Origin: an uncultured Caryophanales bacterium
GTDB lineage: Bacteria; Bacillota_I; Bacilli_A; RFN20; CAG-826
Direction of reading: 5' to 3'
Length of the DNA: 64,000 bases
NCBI GenBank assembly: GCA_946409515.1
Contig: CAMJWS010000001.1
Location: 65,557 to 129,556 of the forward strand
Under the pieces are notes generated by a model. The model was given only the letters and a program-made list of their open reading frames with translations, made no database searches and had not been told where the DNA came from. The stretch's first letter is position 1. Every line of letters begins with the position of its first letter. Both the position numbers and the translations under genes were made by a program. Below are positions 24,576 through 32,951 of this stretch, in pieces.

Positions 24576-24649
24576 GCAGGTGTAGTTCAGTGGTAGAACG
24601 TAACCTTGCCAAGGTTAATATGCGGGTTCGATTCCCGTCACTTGCTCCA
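24576..24649 (+). tRNA. tRNA-Gly (anticodon GCC)
   Basis: 74 bases, acceptor GCAGGTG/CACTTGC, anticodon loop TTGCCAA in a TAACC/GGTTA stem, encoded CCA. Only tRNA on the plus strand. Confidence 0.95.
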
Positions 24650-24661
24650 GACAGCTCAATA

Positions 24662-24687
24662 CCCAGATACAAAATCTGGGTTTTTTA
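24662..24687 (+). terminator. Terminator of tRNA-Gly(GCC)
   Basis: Stem CCCAGAT/ATCTGGG followed by T6, 12 bases past the tRNA. Confidence 0.9.
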
Positions 24688-25701
24688 TTTATCTCCATCC
24701 TCATCATCTTGATGATCTTGACCACGTAACGATGCTTCTAAGTTCTTCTTTTCTTCTTCACTTAGGTCAATACTATTTTGAATTCTTGTAAGGATAGTCT
24801 CGATTGCTTCTTGATTACCTTCTTTAAAATTCATTTCGTATTTCTTATATATCGTTTCCATATTGGCAAAATAGAATGGAAGATAAAACATTAATAAAGC
24901 CACACCACCGACTAGTACGAAAGTTGGTAATAAATCGATTCTCTTAATTAAGAAGAAATCAAGAGCACCAAAAGCAAGCATACCTAAGAAAGATAAAACT
25001 AACATTGGCCAGTTTAAAGAGAACCAGTCTTTGCGCATTTCAGCGCGGTGACGAGCATAAGTATTACCGACACTCATCTTTAATAACGCTGCAGCACCAA
25101 ACGCCACATTAGCGCGGTAATAAATGGATAAAGATGAGAAGGAAATATAGTAAATAAACGCAAGCATTGATAATGGAATTGCCACTGCGGAGATGTAAAC
25201 AATGAAGGTTAATAACATATTGTCATTTGCCTCTAATAAAGCGGTCATTTCTTCGTAGGTGAAATCCATGTTGTTGATATATTGGAACGCTAAGGTATTA
25301 AATGAATTTGTGAATGTTACACCATATTGCGCTTTGAAGATTAAATAGAAGATAATTCCAGCAACAAGGACTGTTGCGAAATAGAAGCCTAACGATTTCA
25401 AGAATGAAATCAAACCTCTAAAGCTTCCTCTGAACTGTGAACGGAAGAAGCCCATGAAATACCTAAAATAAGCAGATAAGGAAATCTGTTGATTTATCTG
25501 TAGATAATAGCAAGCAACGTGAGATGCAAATAAGAAAGGTAACGCTAACAGCGGCACTGCAATAATTAATAATGATGGACCGATGAAAGCTAGGACAGTT
25601 ACTAAAAGTAAAAACAAACCACACATGATTCCAACAGCAATGTAGGAAGATGGATTGGCTTTGAATTTGTTAAAAGAAATGTTTCTTAGTGAGTCTTTCA
25701 T
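24685..25701 (-). CDS. Polytopic membrane protein of unknown function
   Basis: 338 residues with about six membrane helices (about 20-55, 105-130, 160-190, 233-253, 258-285) and an acidic, helical cytosolic tail (ETILTRIQNSIDLSEEEKKNLEA, ending DHQDDEDGDK). No transporter signature is visible. Its start overlaps the stop of the NERD-like gene, and it is the last gene of the cdaA-led cluster, so a membrane role in the same regulon is possible. Confidence 0.7.
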   Translation of the reverse strand: MKDSLRNISFNKFKANPSSYIAVGIMCGLFLLLVTVLAFIGPSLLIIAVPLLALPFLFASHVACYYLQINQQISLSAYFRYFMGFFRSQFRGSFRGLISFLKSLGFYFATVLVAGIIFYLIFKAQYGVTFTNSFNTLAFQYINNMDFTYEEMTALLEANDNMLLTFIVYISAVAIPLSMLAFIYYISFSSLSIYYRANVAFGAAALLKMSVGNTYARHRAEMRKDWFSLNWPMLVLSFLGMLAFGALDFFLIKRIDLLPTFVLVGGVALLMFYLPFYFANMETIYKKYEMNFKEGNQEAIETILTRIQNSIDLSEEEKKNLEASLRGQDHQDDEDGDK

Positions 25702-26384
25702 TACTTTTTCTTCTTGTTTTCCTTCGCAATTGATTGCACCGCTTTAGCGAGCTGTGCATCATTGATGTTTTCAACTGGGCGAGATTCAATCGCTTTAATT
25801 AAAGCGGCGAATTTCTTTCTTTGAATAATATAGAACTGCTTGGAATCACTTTGGACTTCGACTTTGCAATCATCATTAATTAAAGTGATACCGATTAACA
25901 TAGATGTATCTAAACCAGTTGAGGATGATAACTTACTAGCTAAACTCTTGGTTTGAATAATTGGGTTATCGGTATAGCACTTTTTACCTTTATGAGAGAT
26001 AAAAATCAAAGATTTATCAGTGGATTTGCCCACTAAATCACCTTCGTAATATTTGGTTAAGATGACATAGATGTATTTCTCACCAAAGAGGATGTGATCC
26101 ACTTTTGCGAGTTTGTTTGAATCAACCTTGAAATAGAATTGATTGATTAAATAATAGTCGTTTTCTAAAGCCACTTTATAAACACGTTTATAAAAGATAA
26201 CTTGAAATCTCTTACGACGATAAGCTGCAGAGATTGGGAAATATAAGACAATAGCAAAGAATAAAACCACCACTATTGGGACAATAATGACGAATGCTAA
26301 TTGCAATGTTGTTAACGATGTTAAGGCTTTAAACTCGACCATATAAAATATCATAACAAAAATGACCTTATTTATTAAGGACAT
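25701..26384 (-). CDS. Membrane-anchored NERD-like protein
   Basis: 227 residues. One N-terminal membrane helix (about 25-52), a basic stretch (AAYRRKRFQ), then a soluble domain with VDHILFGEKYIYVILTKYYEGDLVG and NPIIQTKSLASKLSS, a layout like nuclease-related (NERD) domains. The usual catalytic acidic residues are not clearly complete, so nuclease activity is doubtful. The C-terminus is Lys-rich. A second Met 14 residues in (MVEF) could be the true start; neither has a clear ribosome site. Confidence 0.6.
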   Translation of the reverse strand: MSLINKVIFVMIFYMVEFKALTSLTTLQLAFVIIVPIVVVLFFAIVLYFPISAAYRRKRFQVIFYKRVYKVALENDYYLINQFYFKVDSNKLAKVDHILFGEKYIYVILTKYYEGDLVGKSTDKSLIFISHKGKKCYTDNPIIQTKSLASKLSSSTGLDTSMLIGITLINDDCKVEVQSDSKQFYIIQRKKFAALIKAIESRPVENINDAQLAKAVQSIAKENKKKK

Positions 26385-26398
26385 TTTGCATAATCTAT

Positions 26399-27007
26399 TT
26401 AGTCGAAGATGGTTTTATTCTCTTTTATCGCATTTATAATGCGGTCAATTTCTTCTCTCATTACTTTCCTAGATAATGGAGGCAGATTATCTAAATCAAA
26501 CCAGGCAACATCATCGGTTTCATATTCATGTTCATGAAGTTCACCTTTGAGTTTAGCTTCGAAAACCACAAGATATTCTGGTGTGGATACGCTTGTCTTG
26601 AAAGGCGTACGATTGAGCACACCCACGAGACGTACGAGCTCAATGTCTGCACCCGCTTCTTGGCTTGATTCATTAATCGCTGTTTGACCAGCAGAATCAT
26701 AGAAATCCGCCCAACCACCAGGGAAAGAATAAGTACCACTATTGGCCTCTCTTACCATCAATACTTTAGTGCGTTTTTCGTTCAAAATAACCGCACGAAC
26801 AGACACACTTGGTGTAGGATAAATATCTCTAGAGAAATAATTCGGTCTATGGAATTCCATTTCCATGAGCTTTTCTAACATCTCCAAGGTCAAATCATTA
26901 ATCTGTTGATAGTTAGTAATAGCGTATGGATCTTTAGAAAAAACCAATCCTATTTTAGCGATGGATTGGATTTTCAATATATAGTCGTAAAGTTCTTTAC
27001 TGTCCAT
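26399..27007 (-). CDS. NUDIX hydrolase with altered NUDIX box
   Basis: 202 residues. An N-terminal helical region (about 1-60, family NUDIX N-terminal type) precedes a NUDIX fold with FPGGWADFYDSAGQTAINES and QEAG. Compared with the consensus GX5EX7REUXEEXGU, the Glu is Asp, Arg is Asn and the first of the paired Glu is Gln, so metal binding may be weakened. Relatives with GGWAD cleave ADP-ribose or similar. Its ATG overlaps the cdaA stop by one base, so the two are coupled. Confidence 0.8.
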   Translation of the reverse strand: MDSKELYDYILKIQSIAKIGLVFSKDPYAITNYQQINDLTLEMLEKLMEMEFHRPNYFSRDIYPTPSVSVRAVILNEKRTKVLMVREANSGTYSFPGGWADFYDSAGQTAINESSQEAGADIELVRLVGVLNRTPFKTSVSTPEYLVVFEAKLKGELHEHEYETDDVAWFDLDNLPPLSRKVMREEIDRIINAIKENKTIFD

Positions 27008-27792
27008 TATTCTTCAGAGGTGGAATGATCCGCCATATAGTTTTCAAAAACGCGGAGGAAGTTTTGTTGTGTAACAGCTTCTAAGTCACCATTGACGGCG
27101 AATGAGATACGGCCTGTTTCTTCGGAAACAACAACAGTCACTGCGTCTGATACTTCAGAGATACCAATAGCCGCTCTATGTCTTGAACCATATTTACCAG
27201 CGAATGGTTTTGTAGTTGGTGTAAAGAAAACACTAGCTGCGATGATTTCATTACCATGAATGACAACCGCACCATCGTGTAAACGTGTACCTGGGTAGAA
27301 GATTGTCATGAGAATTTCTGGAGTAACTGGTGCATTAACTGGGACACCGTTCTTCATAATATCTTTCAAACTTGTATTCTTTTCGAATGTCATAATGGCA
27401 CCGATACGAGCGTTACTTAATGAAATAACTGCTGATTCGATGTTTTTATATAATTGTTGAGTATCGTAAATTCTTTCAATACCGAAGTTGACCGCTTTAG
27501 CGGTTTGTCTTGAGAATGGGTTAGCGATGAACTTTCTTAAATCACCGAGATTAGCGAAGAAGCAAGCAGCTAAACCAGCAGAAGTGACTGCCGCAACTAA
27601 AATGCACACGACAGGTAAATCGAATAAGTAGGCGAGAAGGAATAAGAATGCACATGAACCAAGGAAAAAGAAACTGGCTTTACGCTTTGCAACTTTGACA
27701 AGAACAAAGAATAAAGCAGCGAAAACTAAAACAATACAAATTAGAGTTGCAATAAAATTGCCGATATCTGGTGTATTCCAAGCAAAATGCAT
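27007..27792 (-). CDS. cdaA: Diadenylate cyclase CdaA
   Basis: 261 residues: three N-terminal membrane helices (about 10-90) and a cytosolic DAC domain with both active-site motifs, LHDGAVVI and GSRHRAAIGISE. It makes c-di-AMP from two ATP, controlling potassium and osmotic balance and cell-wall state. AAGGGGGAAAT gives a strong ribosome site. The usual partners cdaR and glmM are not adjacent; instead a NUDIX, a NERD-like and a membrane protein gene follow. Confidence 0.95.
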   Translation of the reverse strand: MHFAWNTPDIGNFIATLICIVLVFAALFFVLVKVAKRKASFFFLGSCAFLFLLAYLFDLPVVCILVAAVTSAGLAACFFANLGDLRKFIANPFSRQTAKAVNFGIERIYDTQQLYKNIESAVISLSNARIGAIMTFEKNTSLKDIMKNGVPVNAPVTPEILMTIFYPGTRLHDGAVVIHGNEIIAASVFFTPTTKPFAGKYGSRHRAAIGISEVSDAVTVVVSEETGRISFAVNGDLEAVTQQNFLRVFENYMADHSTSEE

Positions 27793-27886
27793 GATATTTC
27801 CCCCTTGAAGCGTGCAAGTTAATCATAATATATTCAGGAATATATTTTCAACAAAAGATGACAAAAATGGCTAAAAAATAGGTTAT

Positions 27887-28267
27887 TTAGTCAATTTTAA
27901 CAATTGTCGGTGTGATGTTTTTGTTTCTTCTTGCGAAGGGCTTTTTATGATTTTTTAGGAATGCTTCTGTGGCCTCAAGGCCTTTGTCGGTTAAAGAGAA
28001 ATATAGCTTTTTAGTTTGTGCATCAAAGATTCTACCAATATAGCCATAACGGTATAACATCATTGTCAAACGGCACACCTTTTTGCTGGTAAAAGATATG
28101 AGTGTACCAAAACAATCTAAATCAACAAATGGTTTTGTATCTTCATCCACGGCACCAACAAGTATCTTGTAAATACCTTCGTTTAGTGGGTAATAATGTA
28201 AGTCGTTTAGAGCTTTGATAGTGATAAGAACTTTGTAGTAAGTTTGATTGAGCTTAACTTCTTTCAT
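27887..28267 (-). CDS. Small winged-helix DNA-binding protein (RQC-minor-like)
   Basis: 126 residues, basic. The pattern (YYKVLITIKALNDLHYYPL, TSKKVCRLTMMLYRYGYI, YFSLTDKGLEATEAFL) fits a winged helix of RQC or MarR-like kind, resembling small stand-alone RQC-type proteins of Firmicutes. Likely a regulator or nucleic-acid binder. TTGACC-17-TAGAAT lies 6 bases before the ATG with no ribosome site, so the mRNA should be leaderless. It is divergent from deoD. Confidence 0.6.
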   Translation of the reverse strand: MKEVKLNQTYYKVLITIKALNDLHYYPLNEGIYKILVGAVDEDTKPFVDLDCFGTLISFTSKKVCRLTMMLYRYGYIGRIFDAQTKKLYFSLTDKGLEATEAFLKNHKKPFARRNKNITPTIVKID

Positions 28268-28273
28268 GGTGAT

Positions 28274-28302
28274 ATTCTAACGATTTATAAGTAGAAGGTC
28301 AA
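28274..28302 (-). promoter_or_regulatory. Leaderless promoter of the RQC-minor-like gene
   Basis: On minus TTGACC (28297-28302), 17-bp spacer, TAGAAT (28274-28279), then 6 bases and the ATG. Confidence 0.75.
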
Positions 28303-28316
28303 AACATTATTCTCTA

Positions 28317-28345
28317 TTGAGAAACATTGCTAAGTTTTGTAGAAT
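28317..28345 (+). promoter_or_regulatory. Promoter of deoD
   Basis: TTGAGA (28317-28322), 17-bp spacer, TAGAAT (28340-28345); GGAG ribosome site follows before the ATG at 28374. Back to back with the opposite promoter, 14 bp apart. Confidence 0.75.
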
Positions 28346-28373
28346 AGTTTTCGAGAAATGGAGAATTTATAAT

Positions 28374-29093
28374 ATGTCTACACCTCATAATAGTGCCAAT
28401 CCTGGCGATTTTGCTAACGTTGTTTTAATGCCTGGTGATCCATTAAGAGCTAAATTGATTGCCGATACATATCTACACGATGTCAAACTAGTTACTAGTG
28501 TGAGAAACATCTATGGCTATACTGGTTACACTAAAAACGGCAAAAAGATTAGCGTTATGGCTTCAGGTATGGGTATGCCATCCATTGGCATTTACTCCTA
28601 CGAATTATATTCACGTTACAACGTTGATGTGATTATCCGTGTCGGTACATGTGGTGCCTATCAAGAAAATATCAATTTATTTGATATTATTGTCGGTAGC
28701 GCTGCCAGTACAGATAGTAACTGGGCACATCAATATAACTTAAATGGTCATTACTCCGCGAGTGCGGACTTCGATGTTATGGAAGCCGCAGTTAACGCTG
28801 CAAGAAAGAAAGGTATTCCTGTTCACGTCGGTAACGTCTTATCAAGTGATGTCTTCTATAATTCTGATAAAGAAGGTTGGAAGAAATGGGCTGATATGAA
28901 CGTCTTAGCGGTTGAAATGGAAGCTTTCTCCTTATACTGCAACGCGGCAAAGTTAAAGAAAAAAGCCCTTTGTCTCTTAACTGTTAGTGACTCTTTCTTA
29001 ATCAAAGAAGAACTCACACCAGAACAAAGACAAAATGGCTTATTAAGAATGATTGAAATCGGCGTTGAAGCCGCTGAGAAATTCGCTAAATAA
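28374..29093 (+). CDS. deoD: Purine nucleoside phosphorylase, DeoD type
   Basis: 239 residues, the family length, starting STPHNSANPGDFA with the hallmark LMPGDPLRAK (17-26), VSGMGMP-like ASGMGMPS, RVGTCGAY and EMEAF. It cleaves purine (deoxy)nucleosides with phosphate in salvage; the hexameric type also accepts adenosine. The catalytic Asp lies in TVSDS; the Arg that normally follows in SDxxRT is replaced (SDSFLI). The start at 28374 matches family N-termini and has GGAG upstream. Confidence 0.95.
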   Translation: MSTPHNSANPGDFANVVLMPGDPLRAKLIADTYLHDVKLVTSVRNIYGYTGYTKNGKKISVMASGMGMPSIGIYSYELYSRYNVDVIIRVGTCGAYQENINLFDIIVGSAASTDSNWAHQYNLNGHYSASADFDVMEAAVNAARKKGIPVHVGNVLSSDVFYNSDKEGWKKWADMNVLAVEMEAFSLYCNAAKLKKKALCLLTVSDSFLIKEELTPEQRQNGLLRMIEIGVEAAEKFAK

Positions 29094-29115
29094 GTTAACA
29101 AAATTAATCTCAATG

Positions 29116-29153
29116 GTACGCATCCTTTTGCTAGAGGGGATGCGTGCTTTTTT
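29116..29153 (+). terminator. Terminator of deoD
   Basis: Stem ACGCATCC/GGATGCGT extended by G-U pairs, then T6. Confidence 0.85.
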
Positions 29154-29167
29154 ATATGACGTGTCGC

Positions 29168-31561
29168 TTATTTTCTTAATTTTCTATATAAGATTAATAA
29201 GGAATTAATGACTAATACAACGGTTAGACCAGTATCCGCAAGAACTGGAACAATCATTGGGATATAAGTGGAACCAAGTATTAATACTAAGAGGGCCACA
29301 ACAAACTTCACAAATAAGGCGAAGACGATGTTGAAGACGGCGGTATGTCTAGCAATTCTTGCAATCTTCACTGCTTCATAAACTTTAGCAGGATCATCAT
29401 TCATGATAACGACATCAGCGTTTTCAACAGCGATATCACTACCAATAGCACCCATAGCGATACCAACATCCGCTCTCATGATACTTGGAGCATCATTGAT
29501 GCCATCGCCAACAAAAGCAACTGCTCTATTAGTGGCCACCATTTCTCTTTCGAGAATTTCAGTTTTTTGATCTGGTGTTAATTCGCTGTAGACACGATCG
29601 AGGCCTAATTCATCTTTGATGTAATCAGCGTTCTCTTTCTTATCACCAGTTAAAAGGACAACACCTTTCTTTTCTTTATGTAAGAGTTTGACCATTTCAT
29701 AGGCTTCTTTTTTTACTTCATCGTATAAAACGATGTAACCTAAGTATTTATCACCCTTCTTACAGTGAACAATTGTGCCAATTGCTTCTTCCTTAAGGTG
29801 TTCTACACCATTATCTCTCATGAATTGTGCGTTACCAGCATAGATAGTTTCACCTTCATAAGTAGTCTTAACACCAAAGCCTGCGATTTCTTGATAATCA
29901 ACTTGCTTAGCCGCTAAAGATTTGACATCAACATCATGAGTAATTGCTTTAGCAATTGGGTGAGTAGATAAGCATTCAGCAGCGTATAAAGCATTTAATA
30001 ATTCTTCTTCACTAACACCATCTTCATTAGCGATTTTTGTGATGGTAAACACACCATGAGTTAAAGTACCTGTTTTGTCGGTCACAATCTTATCAACGTT
30101 ATTTAATTGATCTAAATAGTTAGTACCTTTAATGACAATGCCTCTTTTGCTAGCCAAACCAACACTAGCGAAATATGCAAGTGGGACAGAAATCACAATT
30201 GCACATGGGCAACCTGTAACGAGGATTTCTAATCCTCTAACCACAAATTCGCTCCAATCTTTGGTGATTAAACCACCGATGAGTAGCACTAAAGCGGAAA
30301 GAATAACAATAGCTGGTGTATACCATTTAGCGAACTTAGCAATAAATTCATCCGCTTTGGATTTCTTTTCACCGCTATTAGAGATTAATTCAATAATCTT
30401 AGCGACTGCACTATCTTCATATTTCTTATTTACCTTGATGGTAATAGAACCTGTTTTAACTAAGCAACCAGCAAACACTTCTTTATTATTTTCATCGGTT
30501 AATACTGGGACAAATTCACCAGTTAAAGATGATTTATCAACATAAGCAGAACCAGAAACAACTTCACCATCAACCGGAATCATTTCGCCCGCACTGATAA
30601 CAACGTTATCACCGATTTCTAATTCTTCTGGATCAACCTTTCTAATTTCACCGTCTTTTAATAAGTTAGCGTATTCCACTCTTAATTGAATAGCGTTCAT
30701 GACCGCTAGCTTACTTCTATTAGTGGCAACCTTTTCGACAACTTGACCAACTTGGAATAAACCAACAACCATCATGGCTTCCATAGCAAAGTGAACACCA
30801 TGTTCAGTTTGTCCTTCTCTTAGGAGGTGAATAATCGCTAAAGCGGTTGCGCCTAATACAGCGATAGTAATTAATAAGTTATGGTCAATGATGTTTCTAA
30901 GATTCTTAATGTGTTTAATAACACGCCAAGTAACATCGTATGTTAATAAGACTGTTGTCGCAGTATAGATAGCAAATCTAATCCAGCCACTATTATCAAA
31001 TCTTTCTAAAACAGCAAGGTTAATAATTAAGACGATAACAGCAACAAAGATTCTTGCTAATAAGAACCACATGCTTGGAGTAAATAGTCTTTCTTTATGT
31101 TCGACTTTACCTTCGATTTCGCTAATGTCTAATGGATCGCTTTCAACTTGGGCGGTAATCCTTTTGATTTGTTCAATACTGAAAGCCTTATTAGTGTATG
31201 TGATATACATCTTATTAGTGGAAAAATCAATATGCGCGTCTTCAATACCTTCTTGCTTTGCAAGATGGGCTTCTGATTTATGAGCGCAGTTAGGACAGTC
31301 AAAGCCAGAGATATGATATGTTTTCTTCACCACTTTCTTATCTAAGTCATAGATATCTAGTGGATCACTCTCTACTTGAGCGATGACTTTTTTAATTTCA
31401 TCAACTTCTAATTCTTTGTCTTTATATGTGACATACATCTTATTTGTAGAAAAATCGATATGACAGCTATCGACTTTTTCATGTTTGCCTAAATGGGCTT
31501 CACTCTTATGCGCACAGTTTGGGCAGTCAAATCCAGAAATGTGATATGTTTTCTTAATCAT
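29168..31561 (-). CDS. Heavy-metal P1B-type ATPase with two HMA domains (Zn/Cd type)
   Basis: 797 residues. Two tandem, nearly identical HMA domains carry DCPNCAHK (Cys13/16 and Cys89/92), a form typical of Zn/Cd/Pb exporters. Then come membrane helices, the CPC motif at 451-453 and the phosphorylation site DKTGT at 495-499, with GDGINDAP in the P-domain. It exports soft divalent metals. The start overlaps the ArsR gene by 8 bases, so metal-regulated co-expression is expected. The second HMA looks like a recent duplication. Confidence 0.93.
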   Translation of the reverse strand: MIKKTYHISGFDCPNCAHKSEAHLGKHEKVDSCHIDFSTNKMYVTYKDKELEVDEIKKVIAQVESDPLDIYDLDKKVVKKTYHISGFDCPNCAHKSEAHLAKQEGIEDAHIDFSTNKMYITYTNKAFSIEQIKRITAQVESDPLDISEIEGKVEHKERLFTPSMWFLLARIFVAVIVLIINLAVLERFDNSGWIRFAIYTATTVLLTYDVTWRVIKHIKNLRNIIDHNLLITIAVLGATALAIIHLLREGQTEHGVHFAMEAMMVVGLFQVGQVVEKVATNRSKLAVMNAIQLRVEYANLLKDGEIRKVDPEELEIGDNVVISAGEMIPVDGEVVSGSAYVDKSSLTGEFVPVLTDENNKEVFAGCLVKTGSITIKVNKKYEDSAVAKIIELISNSGEKKSKADEFIAKFAKWYTPAIVILSALVLLIGGLITKDWSEFVVRGLEILVTGCPCAIVISVPLAYFASVGLASKRGIVIKGTNYLDQLNNVDKIVTDKTGTLTHGVFTITKIANEDGVSEEELLNALYAAECLSTHPIAKAITHDVDVKSLAAKQVDYQEIAGFGVKTTYEGETIYAGNAQFMRDNGVEHLKEEAIGTIVHCKKGDKYLGYIVLYDEVKKEAYEMVKLLHKEKKGVVLLTGDKKENADYIKDELGLDRVYSELTPDQKTEILEREMVATNRAVAFVGDGINDAPSIMRADVGIAMGAIGSDIAVENADVVIMNDDPAKVYEAVKIARIARHTAVFNIVFALFVKFVVALLVLILGSTYIPMIVPVLADTGLTVVLVINSLLILYRKLRK

Positions 31562-31925
31562 TTTCTTCTTCCTCCTCCATTACGTGTTCATAAGCAACGC
31601 CTAAAAGTAAGCGCACATGTTTGTCAGATAGTGAGTAGTACACTTTTGTCTTTTCTTTACGAGTTCTCACTAAGTCAGCATCTTTTAAGACTCTTAATTG
31701 ATGGCTCACTAAAGATTGAGAAGCCCCTATTTCCGCTGCGATATCGTTGACACATTTTTCAATCATGCAATCCATGTTTAAACAGGTACCACAGTCGCAG
31801 TCACCTTCACAGACGCATCTATCGTCATCGAGTAACGCAAACATAATCTTTAATCTTGTTGCGTCGGAAGCTGTTTCTAACAAGCTTTCCATTTTCTTAA
31901 TTGTTGAGTTTTGAACACCTTTCAT
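31554..31925 (-). CDS. ArsR/SmtB metal sensor with Cys-rich insertion
   Basis: 123 residues with a winged helix (DIAAEIGASQSLVSHQLRVLKDADLV at 61-86) and a beta wing (RKEKTKVYYSL). The alpha-3 region, CVCD-like in CadC sensors, is expanded to seven cysteines (37, 39, 43, 45, 48, 53, 58) within 22 residues. It should repress the ATPase until soft metal binds. GGTGAT ribosome site; the promoter holds a dyad operator exactly between -35 and -10. The tail is acidic (EEEEEND). Confidence 0.93.
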   Translation of the reverse strand: MKGVQNSTIKKMESLLETASDATRLKIMFALLDDDRCVCEGDCDCGTCLNMDCMIEKCVNDIAAEIGASQSLVSHQLRVLKDADLVRTRKEKTKVYYSLSDKHVRLLLGVAYEHVMEEEEEND

Positions 31926-31942
31926 ATTTTATCACCAGGATT

Positions 31943-31996
31943 ATTATATGAATGTTCGTTCATATTTGCAATTAAAAAATGAATGACTGTTCATAT
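31943..31996 (-). promoter_or_regulatory. Metal-regulated promoter with two ArsR/SmtB-type operators
   Basis: On minus TTGCAA (31966-31971), 17-bp spacer, TATAAT (31943-31948). Operator 1 (31946-31965) has perfect arms ATATGAA/TTCATAT and fills the spacer. Operator 2 (31979-31996) has ATGAA-6-TTCAT and lies just upstream of the -35. The ATATGAA...TTCATAT form is that of CadC/SmtB-family operators. Confidence 0.85.
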
Positions 31997-32016
31997 AGTT
32001 GTCAGTTAGTCAAAGA

Positions 32017-32880
32017 CTAAAAGCCCGCTACTAAACAAGTCAAATAACCAAATATATTAGCGATAACAAAGCAAATTCCTAAAATAATAAAGGCTTTTCC
32101 AATAGTCTTTTTATCTTTTAATAAAACCATTAAACCTAAGCCAGAATTAACTAATAAACCCGCAAATAAAGCACCGAAAGATAAGTTACCAGAAACAAAT
32201 AATTCCGTAATTAAGATAGACGAAGCACAGTTAGGAATAAGACCAATAATGGAGGCAAATAAAGGCGCTAAATAGCGATTAGTCATCATGAAGTTAGAGA
32301 AGTTTTCTTCACCAGCAAAGCCAATAATGACACCCATCACTAAATTAATGACAAAGACATATGCAAAGATTTTAGCAGCGTGAATTAATGGATGCACCAA
32401 ATGTGCATGCGCAGGTGTGTTCTCGTGATGATGTGCGTGACATTCATGCTCTTCTTCAACATGGTCGACATCAATAATCTTTTGTTTTCTAATAAATAAG
32501 TCAATGAGAAGACCCACTAAGATACCACTAGCGAGTTTTAAACCTAATAATGGGAAGATCATCAAGGTCTTTTCATTCCAGGCTCCTAATAAAACAAGCA
32601 TGGCCTCATCAGAGCAACTTAAGAAAACAGCAATGACTGTACCAATAGTAATATATTTCTTGATATATAAGTCCGCGGCAATAACGGATGTGCCACATTG
32701 AGGGACTAAGCCAAATAAAGCGCCAAAGATAGGAGAAGTCTTTTTTCTTTTAATTAAAAAGTTAGAAACTGGTGTTTCAATAAATGACAAAATGACATGA
32801 AAAAGAAACACAAAAGCGAAGACAATTCCACTGTCTTTCAATGCGTCTAATAAGATGTCCAAGAATAATTCCCAAGTCAT
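32017..32880 (-). CDS. 10TM-type heavy-metal/manganese exporter-like permease with His-rich loop
   Basis: 287 residues. Two related halves each have a membrane hairpin motif (LVPQCGTSVIAADL and LIPNCASSILITEL), the signature of the ArsP_2 / putative 10TM heavy-metal exporter family. A cytosolic loop at about 138-162 is packed with His and Glu (HECHAHHHEN, HAHLVH), likely metal-binding. It lies just upstream of the ArsR operators on the same strand, so it may be part of the same metal response, though the ArsR promoter is downstream of it. Confidence 0.85.
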   Translation of the reverse strand: MTWELFLDILLDALKDSGIVFAFVFLFHVILSFIETPVSNFLIKRKKTSPIFGALFGLVPQCGTSVIAADLYIKKYITIGTVIAVFLSCSDEAMLVLLGAWNEKTLMIFPLLGLKLASGILVGLLIDLFIRKQKIIDVDHVEEEHECHAHHHENTPAHAHLVHPLIHAAKIFAYVFVINLVMGVIIGFAGEENFSNFMMTNRYLAPLFASIIGLIPNCASSILITELFVSGNLSFGALFAGLLVNSGLGLMVLLKDKKTIGKAFIILGICFVIANIFGYLTCLVAGF

Positions 32881-32916
32881 ACGGCTACATATTGTAACAC
32901 AAAATAAAATTTTGTA

Positions 32917-32951
32917 ATGACAAACGATAATAATAATGAAATAATCTTCTC
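32917..32951 (+). promoter_or_regulatory. Leaderless promoter of the HAD gene
   Basis: ATGACA (32917-32922), 17-bp spacer, AATAAT (32940-32945), 6 bases, then ATG at 32952; no ribosome site. Confidence 0.6.
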
